Source: Bolinopsis microptera (lineage: Eukaryota; Ctenophora; Tentaculata; Lobata; Bolinopsidae). From it: a stretch of DNA of 64,000 nt. The position numbers were made by a program, and so were the translations under genes. Location of the stretch: NCBI RefSeq assembly GCF_026151205.1, contig NC_087074.1, forward strand, positions 4,216,001 to 4,280,000. The letters run 5' to 3'. Below the pieces are notes generated by a model. That model was given only the letters and a program-made list of their open reading frames with translations, was not told the DNA's origin and ran no database searches. Position 1 is the stretch's first letter; each line of letters begins with the position of its first letter. Of this stretch, positions 1 to 10,447 are shown one piece after another.

Positions 1-1064
1 ACATAGTTCGTAGAAGACGAATAGTGGGATTATTAAAACGATGAAACCGGTTGTAGTCAAACTAAGAGGGCTTGTCATGTCGATAGGAGTAGTGAATTCC
101 CATCTTTTATCTATAGCAAATTTATCGAAGATTTCCTTGGAGAAATGCTGGCAGTTTTCTTCGATTAGATCATATTCATTTGACTTCAATATGTTTCTCA
201 AACGGCGAGCAAGGTCTTTTACTGGATAGTTTGAAACATCCTCGGCAAGCTTCTTGATCGGTTTAGCACGGGGCTTTCCCTTGAAAAAGTGTGTGACCCA
301 ATCCTTGCTGTCTCCCCAACTAAGAAATATTCCTTCTCTCTGCTTATCGAGTGCCCACCACATTTCACGTTCATTTTGGCCTGTATAGAAAACTACGTAA
401 GCATGATAATCCACAAAAAGATATTGTCGCTGGAATGCACTGCGAAAAGACGTTTTGGAACTACTGAATGGTGCAGTCAGTGGACAACTATAAACATAAA
501 TAAGACTAAGAGGCTTTGTTTCAAAACAAGTGTTATTAACAATAGTGTTATTCCGAAATACTTGTTCAACATTGTCTGCAGTTAGTTGTTGAGTTGTGCC
601 TTTAGTGAGATTTGTGGCGGGAGGATCCACATGCTTTACAGTGACAAAACCAACACCTCAAAGAATTGCTTTATCTGAATCTGATATTTTACCAATACCA
701 CATTTATTAGGTCCATTACCTTATCAATTATTGCTTGAATCTGATCTAATGGGTATATTACCTTATCATCTATTGCTTGAATCTGATCTAATGGGTACAA
801 TACCTTATCATCTATTGCTTGAATCTGATCTAATGGGTACAATACCTCATCACTTATTGCTTGAACAGTAGGGTAGGAGGATGAGGAGGATATAACTTTG
901 GTTCGTTTACTCCGACTTAATCTGCGTGCAAGAAAACTAGAAGTGTTATAAAATGTCCAAATTATCCAGAAAAGGACTGCCACCAGGATCAAAACAATTT
1001 TTTCCACAGGAACATCATTCTCTGATTCCGTGTTAGGGGAGGGGGCTCCGTCCTCTAGATCCAT
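1..1064 (-). CDS. LRAT-like domain membrane protein, 3' part outside window
   Basis: Two exons fit: 720..1064 begins with ATG, and 1..633 stays open for 211 codons to the window edge. A phase-0 intron of 86 bases with GT..AG ends joins them; its short acceptor context is the weakest point. The N-terminus is acidic and followed by a membrane helix at about residues 20-40, a serine-rich stretch, then three near-identical 14-residue repeats (LYPLDQIQAIDDKV type). The second exon carries the two hallmarks of the LRAT/NlpC-P60 fold: a histidine motif (DYHAYVVFY) and the cysteine motif NCQHF. A second hydrophobic helix ends the visible part. LRAT-family proteins are thiol acyltransferases or phospholipases, often held in membranes by a C-terminal helix, which matches. 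The substrate cannot be told. The repeats and the N-terminal helix are unusual for the family. Confidence 0.6.
742..869. repeat. 42-bp coding tandem repeat
   Basis: Three copies of a 42-base unit (plus-strand core TTGCTTGAATCTGATCTAAT) follow one another inside exon 1 of the LRAT-like gene. The unit is a multiple of three, so the reading frame is kept and the protein gains 14-residue repeats. Confidence 0.7.
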
Positions 1065-1355
1065 CTTTAAAAAACGGTCCCAACACTTTATAACATCCTA
1101 GGATAATGAAATGATAAGGTATCCGAATCAAAGACACAAATAAATCGCGGCATGTGAGGAATTGTGATTTTTAACATTTTGTGATTTTATCAGTCTTACG
1201 CTACAAACAGTAGACAAGTGTAAGATAATTCGCGTATTTTTCTATGAGACATAGGACAGTATAGTCCAATAAGTGTGGAAACGTCGATTATTCTCATATA
1301 GTTTTTACATTTATTTGCCTTGTTTTACTTAGTCTGTCGAGAGCCGTGAGGGTAC

Positions 1356-1571
1356 GAACAGACTGTGATAACTCTCACAGCACCCCTAAAGACACGAGTA
1401 GTGTCACAACGTCTAAACATATTTAATGGAAACCACAAGTCTCACTGTGTGTTTAGGGGTGTTGTGAGAGTTAAAAGACGTGACTGGCGAGTCATAGAAC
1501 CTTCTCACGACCCCTAAACACACTACGTGACTTGTGAGAGATGTCATGGACTGAGTTGTCACAGTCTGTTC
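1356..1571. repeat. Nested inverted repeat, foldback-like
   Basis: The outer arms GAACAGACTGTGA (1356-1368) and its exact reverse complement (1559-1571) enclose further inverted motifs. CTCTCACAGCACCCCTAAA near 1373 faces TTTAGGGGTGTTGTGAGAG near 1450, and a third diverged copy lies near 1503. This could be a small foldback element or the leader of the ORF that starts at 1802. The rest of 1065-1800 shows nothing coding. Confidence 0.5.
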
Positions 1572-1801
1572 ATAAACGGACAAAAGGATATAGGGTGTAG
1601 CCTACTAGTACTTGATCCGAGTTGACTTTGAGTAAACCAATTGATATAGTATCAGTAACTACCTGAAATCAGCTGTTAAGCACATAATATTACATACCAT
1701 TATATATTCTGATAACTTTCAGTGTAGCTTTATCTATCTAACTTTCGTATCAATTTGCTAATGCTTGCTTGAATCGCGCTTGTATACGACCTTGCCTATA
1801 T

Positions 1802-3676
1802 ATGTACAGCATGACTGGGGGCCAGCAGAAACCGGAGGCTTCTTGTGCTTTTTTCGTTTCCTTTAATGAGCCTGAGTCACTGTCTCCAGCTCTGGTTTCG
1901 GAGGTGGGCCACCCGTCCTCTTCTCCCGGCGCTACACCTGGGAAAGGGGACAACTCCTACACCTCCAACTCGCCATCTCTCGAAGGTAAGAAGATGATTG
2001 ACTCTTCTACCCAGACTTTAAGTTACTGTGTTAACTCTTTTTCGAGCAAAACATGTAACGAACTCCTGATCGCTGGCAATTTGTCTGTTGAGCAGATTCA
2101 GTTCGAGGCAAATTACCTACGATCTCTGTCTCACAAACGACAAGCTAGATTTAACCCGAATCTAAAAGCCACATATCTGTCGCAGATTAATCTCGACTTA
2201 AAATCTAACTTGGCAGACAATATGTGTATAGATTTTGAAGCCGCTGCCACGTCTCATGACCTAACCTTGTCACACTTTTCATGTCTCGTGGAAGAAGCAC
2301 AGAAACAAGTTGACGAACTTGTTGCTCTGAACGCACGTGTCAAAGACTGGCCCCCAGTCCCCGGTAAAGGAGTCCCGTACTCGGATGACGGAGACTTGGA
2401 AAACTTGAACAGAGAGAGCGACTGGACAGGTGACATCCTCCCTGAATCGGTATGTTCTTTTGTTGAAGACTTTAATTTTGAAGAATTATCCGTCAGCGAA
2501 ATCCTCCATCAAATCCCGATAACAGAGCCCAGCAGCCATGGCCGTAAGGTGACCTACTTTGGCAAGCGGGGGTATAACTACGGAAATACTCACCACGACC
2601 CAAACGACTACCCCGACTGCACCATCATGACGTCCGTCATCGACAGTTTGAAATCGAAGGTACAACATTTCAACACTGATACCTACTCCTGTCTCCTAAC
2701 ATACTACCCAGACGGTCGTGCGACCATCCCTGCTCATTCAGATAATGAAACCAACATCAAGAGTGACAGCCAGATATACACTATATCTGTGGGGGCCACT
2801 AGGGAACTCGAATTTGTAAACAGAGTTGGACCCCTATCTGAGCACAGAGTTAAGTTAAAGCACGGTTCTATCCATGTCATGAGTGCTCAATCACAGAATG
2901 ATTGGAGCCATGAGCTTCTTTTTGACCCAGCCGTACAGGAACCACGGATATCCTTCACCTTCCGTCACATCGTTGACCCTCCCATGAAACCTCCCGCACC
3001 CCCCATGCAGCACGAGCCACCGCCACAAACTGCAACAAATAAGCATCGCATACTCTTTGTCACCGATTCCATCCTCAGTTCAACCCCGGAGCACATCTTT
3101 GGCAGAATTAGCGGTCACCGCTGCATCAGGAAAAAGAACTACTACCTCACAGATCTGCCAAACTTTGAGCATGAGTTTGAGTACTCGAAGTATGTTATTC
3201 TAGCGATGGGAATCAACGACCTAAGCACGCATAAAGATAGTCGCAATCCTCAAATGTCTGGCCTAACACTCGCTCAATGGGCTTCTAAAAAGCTTAAGTA
3301 CTACTGCTCCAGATACTCACACTCGACTTTCGTCGTGAATTCGATACTTCACACACGCCGTGGCTGGCTAAACTGTGAAGTCAACAACTTCAATCGAATA
3401 ATGTACCAGTTGGCATGTGTTATCCCAAATCTCGAGTTTTTTTACTCACATGCAGCACTCACACGCGACCGCATCTCGAAGCATGTGGATCAGGTTCTGG
3501 ACAGATCAGACGGCAGAGGCACGCACCTAACCCTAGCAGCCAAGAGGATGATTTCTAGCCAACTCGTGCTCGCCATAGAACTGCTAGATGGCCGCCAAAC
3601 TGGCAAGTGCAGGGGATACGGCCTTAGGAACTGGACCTGGCCACTGCGTCAGTGGTTGCGATCGGTCAACTCTTGA
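1802..3676 (+). CDS. AlkB-like 2OG-Fe(II) dioxygenase fused to SGNH hydrolase
   Basis: A single uninterrupted ORF of about 624 residues; ATG 1802 (or 1811) is chosen because the frame further upstream opens only with TTG. Residues about 1-230 have no recognised fold. About 250-405 read as an AlkB-type dioxygenase: HSD is the HxD iron motif, the distal histidine lies in WSHELL, and the 2-oxoglutarate arginines lie in PRISFTFR. A proline-rich linker follows. The rest is SGNH-like: TDSIL supplies the serine, MGINDL the glycine/asparagine block, and GRGTHLT the last histidine. AlkB enzymes remove alkyl groups from DNA or RNA; SGNH esterases occur in ORF1 of CR1-type LINEs. An intact, intronless ORF among retroelements suggests an element-encoded protein, possibly ORF1 of the LINE at 5459. 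A host gene cannot be excluded. Confidence 0.7.
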   Translation: MYSMTGGQQKPEASCAFFVSFNEPESLSPALVSEVGHPSSSPGATPGKGDNSYTSNSPSLEGKKMIDSSTQTLSYCVNSFSSKTCNELLIAGNLSVEQIQFEANYLRSLSHKRQARFNPNLKATYLSQINLDLKSNLADNMCIDFEAAATSHDLTLSHFSCLVEEAQKQVDELVALNARVKDWPPVPGKGVPYSDDGDLENLNRESDWTGDILPESVCSFVEDFNFEELSVSEILHQIPITEPSSHGRKVTYFGKRGYNYGNTHHDPNDYPDCTIMTSVIDSLKSKVQHFNTDTYSCLLTYYPDGRATIPAHSDNETNIKSDSQIYTISVGATRELEFVNRVGPLSEHRVKLKHGSIHVMSAQSQNDWSHELLFDPAVQEPRISFTFRHIVDPPMKPPAPPMQHEPPPQTATNKHRILFVTDSILSSTPEHIFGRISGHRCIRKKNYYLTDLPNFEHEFEYSKYVILAMGINDLSTHKDSRNPQMSGLTLAQWASKKLKYYCSRYSHSTFVVNSILHTRRGWLNCEVNNFNRIMYQLACVIPNLEFFYSHAALTRDRISKHVDQVLDRSDGRGTHLTLAAKRMISSQLVLAIELLDGRQTGKCRGYGLRNWTWPLRQWLRSVNS

Positions 3677-3956
3677 AACTGAGACAGTTTTTGTTATCGG
3701 GAAATGAAATGTTATGATCTGTAGATCAAGAGTTTAAATTCCCAAATAGTCAGACTGAGCAGGTTGAGCTGTAGTAAAACACAGTACTGAGGTGTTAAAA
3801 CATTTTCATTACTATCTTCAGTAACATCCTGAATCAGAAACTCGGTTAATATCAGTTCCTACAAAGTGTAACATTGGAAATGAAATGACACAACTAAAAA
3901 CGATATGAATATTTTTTAAAAACATAACTCTTGTGCCCCAATGCAATAAAAAACAT

Positions 3957-4580
3957 TTAAGATAAATCCAATAATGGAATCCCAAACGGGTCCAAGGCAT
4001 TGAGCCCCAATGGACGTATAGTTCTTAGTTTCTGAATATAACGGTGTTCATCCACTTCTAGAGTTCTTGGGCTACTATTACTGAGAATTGACACTTTATA
4101 AGCCTGGTTGAAATTGTCACGTTGTTTCATGTTATGAACTTCTAGAAGGTGTTTACCCAAGCTGAATCCGTCGTCGTTTTCTTCAGGGACAAACGTATTG
4201 TCCGAAATGAGTTTGTAGTAATGGGCGCGATGTTCGTTTACTCGTGCCCTGAGGGGCTGCACCGTTCTTCCTACATAACACATGTTACAAAGTTGGCAGC
4301 TGAAGAGGTATACAACATTGTAGCTGACACATGTACCAGACACTGCTTTGGCTCGCTGTCCATTGACTGTTATTGATGGATGTGGAGATATGATGTTACA
4401 GGTACCGCAGTGTCTGCCCCCACATGGTCTTGTGTGAGGTTGGGTTAAGTCATCCGCAAACTGTTTTGCTTTGACTAACTTCCTTCTAAATGATGTTCCA
4501 GTACGTCTGACGAATTTGAAGATAGGGCGTGATGTACCGGCTCTAGATGATATTGGGGAGCCTGGGGTGTTTCCACTTGT
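3957..4580 (-). pseudogene. Penelope-type element remnant with GIY-YIG endonuclease
   Basis: An open frame on the minus strand runs from about 4580 to the stop at 3957. It has a cysteine-rich linker (PCGGRHCGTC) and then a GIY-YIG-like nuclease: VVYLFSCQLCNMCYVGRT carries the paired motif, followed by R..EH and later conserved stretches. This arrangement is typical of the C-terminal end of Penelope-like retroelements. No reverse transcriptase lies upstream, so it is a 5'-truncated copy, facing opposite to the two large ORFs around it. A three-fold 11-base repeat (TTCTACTGAG type) at about 4612-4646 marks its upstream border. No gene was found in 3677-3956 or 4650-5458. Confidence 0.6.
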
Positions 4581-5458
4581 ATGGGAACCAGATAATCCTG
4601 AGAAGCTCCTGGTTCTACTGAGTTCTACTGAGTTCTACTGAGTTCTGGTTCCAATCTGTAGATCAAGTGTTATGCTAGTCATATTTTGACTGAGGATAGA
4701 TCACACGCTGGAGAATTTTTAGTTTAGTTTTGGTAGGAGATTCTGTTGGTGATATATGTACGAGTCAACTCCTGGCCACGATACGGCACATGTAATCACG
4801 TGCTGTTTTAATTTAATTCAATTTAATTGTGTCACAAATAAGCTCTCACGACTAAACAATCAGAAACAATCAGATGCATAGATGGGCCCACTTCTTATCT
4901 GCCACCCCTAAAATAGCAATACTACAGATAAGATTTTCATTTTACCACTATCTCCATTATTCAGCTACGAAATTTTAATCAAAGACAATTTTAGTACTTA
5001 GCAGTCATACACATATATCGTCCAACTCTCATATTCTTCACAAATCTTTGACATAATATTTTGATTACACATCAACACACCTAATGAAAGTTTTTTCGTT
5101 TTGTTTTTTGTTTGTTAACGGACGGGTAATGCGGAGTGCAATTGTAGGCGAGGTCTTACAAGTTCCAAACTAAGCAAGTTTTCGTACAGTTGAGGTTAAG
5201 CTACAGTCAAGTTAAAGTTACACGTTTTAGTACAGTACAGTCAAAGTTAAGCTGCTCTACTAGCACACTCGCTAGATAGTTAGTTTTAGATAGTTAAGAT
5301 TATTAATCAGTTAGTGTAAATTAGTATCAGTCAGGATCTGTTAGCTCACAAAACTGTTAGTTTTCGCGAAGCAGGTCTGACTTTCATATATATTCTTATA
5401 TACCTTATCATAAACATTTATTTTGATTAATCAATTCACAACGAAATTTAAAAACATC

Positions 5459-8400
5459 ATGAACACAAACGGTGAAGTTAGCAATAGTCAAAAAATTAAA
5501 ATCAAATGTACGGCCTGTCCGGGCTGGTGTTACTCTAAGTCTAACTTGCGTACTTGTGCATGGTGCGAGGGCCATGTGCATAGGAAATGTTTCCAGGAAA
5601 CGTTAGGTTGCATCAGATGTTGCGAATCAATGATTCCAGGTTACAATGTAGAGACATTCGATCTCTATGATAAGTTCGACCACCTTCACGCATCACGTCT
5701 TAGTTTCAATCCATATGATCGCTCGCACGTAATAAATTCCATCGGCAATAGTTTAGATCAGAATAGTGACATGAACAACGAATACTGGAATGAAATAAGC
5801 GAAATCTTAACCAAGTGCAAATATCAAGAACCTAAAAACGTCACAAACTCCGCCAAAGACGAGTTGAAAGTTTTTTCATTAAATATACGATCACTAGCAA
5901 AAAACATAACATATCTTAGAGAAGAAATCCACACCTTCTCAAAATGTGATGTGTTATGCTTTAATGAAACTAACTGTAACATTGATAAGCTGCCTAATGG
6001 TATTGATGATATCACAATCGAGGGTTTTCACGAACCTGTTATACAAGCACCTTTACGAAAATCGGGGAGAGGAGGTGGGTTAGCAATCTATATAAACAAA
6101 CGTGTGTGCGATTTTGATAAAATTGAACGTCTTGACTTAGCTCTGGATCCTGAAGACATGAGTGGCGAGTTCCAACTAGTCAAAATTCATAATTGCAAAG
6201 GTTTTATCAAAACCAAGGTTATAGTAAATTTATACAGATCACCGTCAAGAGATACAAATAAGTTCATTAGCTTACTCGATCACGTACTTAATAGACTAGA
6301 TAGACACTCACGCAAACACGTTATGTTTCATGGCGATGCAAATATTGATCTTATTAAATATGACACTGATTCCTCAAGCCAGAACCTCATTGACACACTG
6401 GCAAAATATGGTTTTGTTCAAACTGTTTCAAAACCAACACGAGTCACTGACCACAGTGCCACCCTTATTGACCATGTGTACACAAATAATATTGAAAATA
6501 CATTAAGTAGCAACGTGTTAACACTCGACATCTCCGATCATCTTGCAACGTTGACCACTATAAAGTTACGTGCAGTATCACAAAAGCACACCACACACTC
6601 AAATAGGACCGATACCACAAAATACCGTGAAACACGTACTATGAATGAAGCCAGCAATGCTATGTTCAAGGAGCTATTGGAAGGGGAGACGTGGGAGGAA
6701 GCGCGGGGATCAGGCAGTGCGAGTGAACAGTATGACAAGTTCTCAGAAATCTACATGAAACATTACAACACTGCATACCCCGTTAAGAGTAATCGTAATC
6801 GTCGTGAAAATGAACGGTCTGATCCGAAGCCGTGGATACTTCCATGGCTCGAAACAGCTTGTGCACGTAAACAGCAATTATACCATCTTAATATCACAGA
6901 GCCTACTGATGAAAACATAGCTGCATACGATAAAATGAAACTATTTTGCAGTAAACACGTTAACATTGCCAAGGAGCGGTATTACAAAAAACAATTTGAA
7001 AAATATCAGGACTGTTCCAAAAAACAATGGGAGATAATCAACGGCCTGCTAAACAGAAAAAGACGGGGATCTGATCAAATCAGATTGAGGGATACTGACG
7101 GGACGATCTTGAGTACTAACTCGGCAGTCGCTGAAAAGTTCAATGGCTACTTTTCCAGCATCGCAGCCAACATCAAGTCTCAGATCAGTTCCCGACAGAC
7201 CTTCGATCCTGGGGGGTTCCAGGAGTATCTGACCGGGTCATGTCCAACGTCTATCTACCTCGAACCTACTGGGCCCACCGAGATTCATAGAATTATTATT
7301 GGCCTAAAAAATAAGGCAACTCTCGATTCAAAGATTGAGCCCTTGAAAATAGCCAGCACATGCCAAAATTTTTTATGCGCCTTAGCAAAAGTAGTTAACA
7401 CATCTTTTGTAGAGGGAGCTTTCCCTAAAGCTTTGAAAACGGCAAAAGTTACACCTATACACAAAGGAGGTTGTAAACTCGACGTAGCGAATTATAGACC
7501 TATTTCGCTTCTGGGCTCGTTCTCAAAAATTTATGAAAAACTAATGCACAGACGCGTTTTAGAATTTCTCGACAAGAATAACTCTCTATTCGAGAATCAG
7601 TACGGATTCCGACCAGGAAGATCATGTGAGCACGCACTTCTCAATGCTCAGAGCTCTATTCTGCATTCTCTAAATAAGAACCAAATAGCACTTTTATTAC
7701 TTTTAGACTATAGCAAGGCATTTGACGTCCTAGATCACGCGACATTACTCAGGAAACTTGAGCATTACGGTATTCGTGGCATTGCGTTGAAATGGTTCGA
7801 GTCATACCTCAGTGGTCGCAGTCAATTTGTTTCCCTAAACGGCTCCAATTCATCATTAGAATCTATGATATACGGTGTTCCACAAGGGAGCATATTAGGC
7901 CCCCTGCTCTTTGTCATATATATCAATGACTTACCAGGAATCAGTAACCTAGCTAAATTTATATTATACGCAGACGACGCAAACATTATTATCACCGGAT
8001 CAAATGTACAAGACATTATATCCAAAGTAAACCACCTCACTGACGTGTTGATAAAATGGGTTAACTCGAACGGCCTAGCTCTTAATCTGAAGAAGACTTG
8101 CTATATGGTATTTTCAAAAAGACGGGTAGATCTATCGTCTCTACAAGTAAGTATCGACAACTCTCCTATAGAACGCAAAACGGAGGCCAGGTTTTTAGGA
8201 GTTATCGTCGACGACAAACTAAAATGGGCCAGCCACATCCGAGCCGTCAAAACAAAAATGTCACGGTTTATAGGTATTATGTTCAAAATAAAACGCAAAT
8301 TACCAATCAAAGCACGCTTACAGATCTTCCAAAGTTTTGTACAATCTCACTTAAATTTCTGTTCACTAGTTTGGGGCTTTGCTGCAAAATCCCATATTGA

Positions 8401-8938
8401 ATCACTGTTCACTAAACAAAAGCAGGGAATACGAGCAGTTATGCCGGGCTACGTGAATTACTATTACAAGGACGGTAAGCTTCCGGATCATACTAAAACT
8501 ACGTTTAAAGAGTACGAAATATTATCTGTACACGGGATCATCATAAAAAATGCTCTGACTCTGATGCACAAGATAACTTACATGCCTGGCCTTCTGCCGT
8601 CGTCGATAAAAGACTTATTTCCTCCCGATATACCAAAGTATGGCACGTCTTATGACGACAATATCGACTGGCTAACAACGTTCTCTCAACCAGATCTACG
8701 CGCTAGTGTTCTGTATAAAGGTCCTATATTAGCTATTACCGAGCACAACATTAGTCGCATAACTTGCCCATCTAGCATTTTCTCAATAAGCATATATAAG
8801 AAATCAGCGAAGCGTGTAATGATAGAACTACAAAGCTCAGGAAACGATGAAGAATGGCCACCTTTTCTGTTACATAATTTACCCGGGCTACGTAAATCGA
8901 CAAGATCAGGCACACAACAAATCAACTACCGAGAATAA
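5459..8938 (+). CDS. LINE polyprotein: PHD-like finger, APE endonuclease, reverse transcriptase
   Basis: An intact ORF of 1,159 residues from ATG 5459; the frame before it begins at a TTG. A PHD-like zinc motif at about residues 16-58 has the order C-x2-C, C-x2-C, H-x2-C, C-x2-C. An APE-type endonuclease follows (LNIRSLAKNI, FHGDANIDL, DISDHLATL). The reverse transcriptase spans about 660-900, with YRPISLLG, GFRPGRSCEHA, DYSKAFDVLDH, GVPQGSILGPLL and the catalytic YADD. The C-terminal part (SFVQSHLNFCSLVWG) is typical of jockey/CR1-clade elements. No stop or frameshift is present and catalytic motifs are kept, so the copy is young and perhaps active. It probably lies in an intron of the ACAP-like gene whose last exons follow at 9383, though no upstream exon of that gene was seen. 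Confidence 0.88.
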   Translation: MNTNGEVSNSQKIKIKCTACPGWCYSKSNLRTCAWCEGHVHRKCFQETLGCIRCCESMIPGYNVETFDLYDKFDHLHASRLSFNPYDRSHVINSIGNSLDQNSDMNNEYWNEISEILTKCKYQEPKNVTNSAKDELKVFSLNIRSLAKNITYLREEIHTFSKCDVLCFNETNCNIDKLPNGIDDITIEGFHEPVIQAPLRKSGRGGGLAIYINKRVCDFDKIERLDLALDPEDMSGEFQLVKIHNCKGFIKTKVIVNLYRSPSRDTNKFISLLDHVLNRLDRHSRKHVMFHGDANIDLIKYDTDSSSQNLIDTLAKYGFVQTVSKPTRVTDHSATLIDHVYTNNIENTLSSNVLTLDISDHLATLTTIKLRAVSQKHTTHSNRTDTTKYRETRTMNEASNAMFKELLEGETWEEARGSGSASEQYDKFSEIYMKHYNTAYPVKSNRNRRENERSDPKPWILPWLETACARKQQLYHLNITEPTDENIAAYDKMKLFCSKHVNIAKERYYKKQFEKYQDCSKKQWEIINGLLNRKRRGSDQIRLRDTDGTILSTNSAVAEKFNGYFSSIAANIKSQISSRQTFDPGGFQEYLTGSCPTSIYLEPTGPTEIHRIIIGLKNKATLDSKIEPLKIASTCQNFLCALAKVVNTSFVEGAFPKALKTAKVTPIHKGGCKLDVANYRPISLLGSFSKIYEKLMHRRVLEFLDKNNSLFENQYGFRPGRSCEHALLNAQSSILHSLNKNQIALLLLLDYSKAFDVLDHATLLRKLEHYGIRGIALKWFESYLSGRSQFVSLNGSNSSLESMIYGVPQGSILGPLLFVIYINDLPGISNLAKFILYADDANIIITGSNVQDIISKVNHLTDVLIKWVNSNGLALNLKKTCYMVFSKRRVDLSSLQVSIDNSPIERKTEARFLGVIVDDKLKWASHIRAVKTKMSRFIGIMFKIKRKLPIKARLQIFQSFVQSHLNFCSLVWGFAAKSHIESLFTKQKQGIRAVMPGYVNYYYKDGKLPDHTKTTFKEYEILSVHGIIIKNALTLMHKITYMPGLLPSSIKDLFPPDIPKYGTSYDDNIDWLTTFSQPDLRASVLYKGPILAITEHNISRITCPSSIFSISIYKKSAKRVMIELQSSGNDEEWPPFLLHNLPGLRKSTRSGTQQINYRE

Positions 8939-9382
8939 ACTAAGGAATAAATAAAACCAGACGGTTAGCACACTAGTCACTATCAACCATATGCCACTTT
9001 TTTCACTGCCCATTCACTGTCATATTAATAGCATCATATAGATAGCGCTAGCAGGTGCTGATAAGACATGGGCTCAGTTATTCTTTTTTGTTTTAACCTC
9101 AAGTAGCTTATAAAACAGTGCGTGTGATCATCTGTCGTATCAAATCAAATTATTTGTCACTATATGATAATAAATCATGATATACAAGTTTTAATTTTTA
9201 AAGTTTCTGTTTTTGTTTTTAATGAATAGACGTAATCAAAATTTTAAATTTTCATATTCACGCATATTAAATAAAATTATATTGTTATGTATTATATTAT
9301 TTTGTAAACATTGGCCGGGTATAAAAAACCGGTCCCCAAACAAACAAACAATAACCCTCTGTCTTACCTTACCATTCTACAG

Positions 9383-9898
9383 AACTCGAGAGAAGCAGTT
9401 CAGCTGTTACTGATACACGGTGCAGACGTGAATCAGATAGACGAAAAGAGACAGACAGCGTTACATCATGCTACCATATTAGGACATACAGACCTGGCAT
9501 GTTTACTGCTAAAGAAGGGGGCTGATCATCGCCGTGTTAACACCGACAACAAGGTACTTACTGAGTTTGTGGCCGTCTTAATGGTGGTCCATAGTGATTT
9601 TATCTAAATATTTGCTGGCAGCTGAATTTACAGTCTACGAGTTTTCATATTTTTTAGATACTGCAAATAGAATAGACGACCGCTTTGTATACTTTTATAA
9701 CGCATTCGAAGGTCTTCAGTCATCTTCCTACGGAAAGGAAACTGAAACAAGTTGAAATACTAAAACATGTTCGTACATATAATTCATTATTTTCAACTTC
9801 AGGACGCTCTGGATATAGCTGTAGCAGAAGAACGAGCTAGTTTGGTGACAGTTCTCAGATTTATCAGAATAAACGATACTTCAGACCCTACCAGTTAG
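9383..9898 (+). CDS. ACAP-like ArfGAP, last two exons
   Basis: Exons 9383..9553 (57 codons) and 9803..9898 (31 codons plus TAG) join in phase 0 with clean acceptors (TTCTACAG, AACTTCAG) and donor GTACTT. The first encodes two ankyrin repeats (REAVQLLLIHGADVN; TALHHATILGHTDLACLLLK). The second encodes DALDIAVAEERASLVTVLRF. Order and wording match the extreme C-terminus of ACAP proteins, GTPase-activating proteins for Arf6 with BAR, PH, ArfGAP and ankyrin domains that act at endosomes and plasma membrane. The catalytic part is not visible and presumably lies left of the window or beyond the retroelements. Stretch 8939-9382 holds AT-rich sequence without a recognised exon. Other ankyrin proteins remain possible. 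Confidence 0.6.
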
Positions 9899-10041
9899 TC
9901 AATTATTAATCAATTAGACATTAAGTATCATTAAAAGTTAATCGACTACTACTACGCTGTTACAAAATCTTACAAAATCTTACAAAACCTTTAAAAATCC
10001 AAAGATGGAGCAACAATAAAAACATGAGATATGAATTATAT

Positions 10042-10447
10042 AGCCCTCCCTTGCCATTAGGGTGTAGCTCCTCGTGAGCTTGTATTCTCGTGACACCTCG
10101 GCAACGTCTGCTTCTTCTTATCTCTTCTTATCTTAGCACAAGGTTACAAATTCTTAATATAACCTGAGAACGTAAGAATATTCCACCGTTTCAACATGAC
10201 CGGATCTAACTGCATTATAAGTTTAAATATATAGGTTACGTCTGCACTCTGCAGTCTATAAGTTACCATGCAAGTCCATGATACATAATTCCTCGTCAAA
10301 CCCTGGCAGGTGTATGCAAATATTCTTACGTACTCCGGTTATATTAGGAATTGTTAACCTTGAGGACTGATGAAGAAGCATACGTGGCTGAGGGATTTAC
10401 CAGAGACCACGAGGAGCTACGTTCTTATGGCAAGGGAGGAGAGATTG
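10042..10447. mobile_element. Foldback element with imperfect long inverted arms
   Basis: The left arm (from CCTCCCTTGCCATTAGGGTG) returns inverted at the right end (CTACGTTCTTATGGCAAGGG). Matching continues inward: CTCGGCAACGTCTGCTTCTT pairs with a segment near 10370-10395, and TTAATATAACCTGAGAACGT with one near 10320-10350. Arms are about 150 bases with scattered mismatches around a central loop of about 100 bases. No ORF is present. Such structures are typical of non-autonomous DNA transposons. Confidence 0.65.

Noticed and set aside
1804..1830. MTGGQQ at the start of the AlkB-SGNH ORF resembling a T7 epitope tag
   Set aside because: A six-residue chance match within natural-looking sequence; no other vector sequence nearby.
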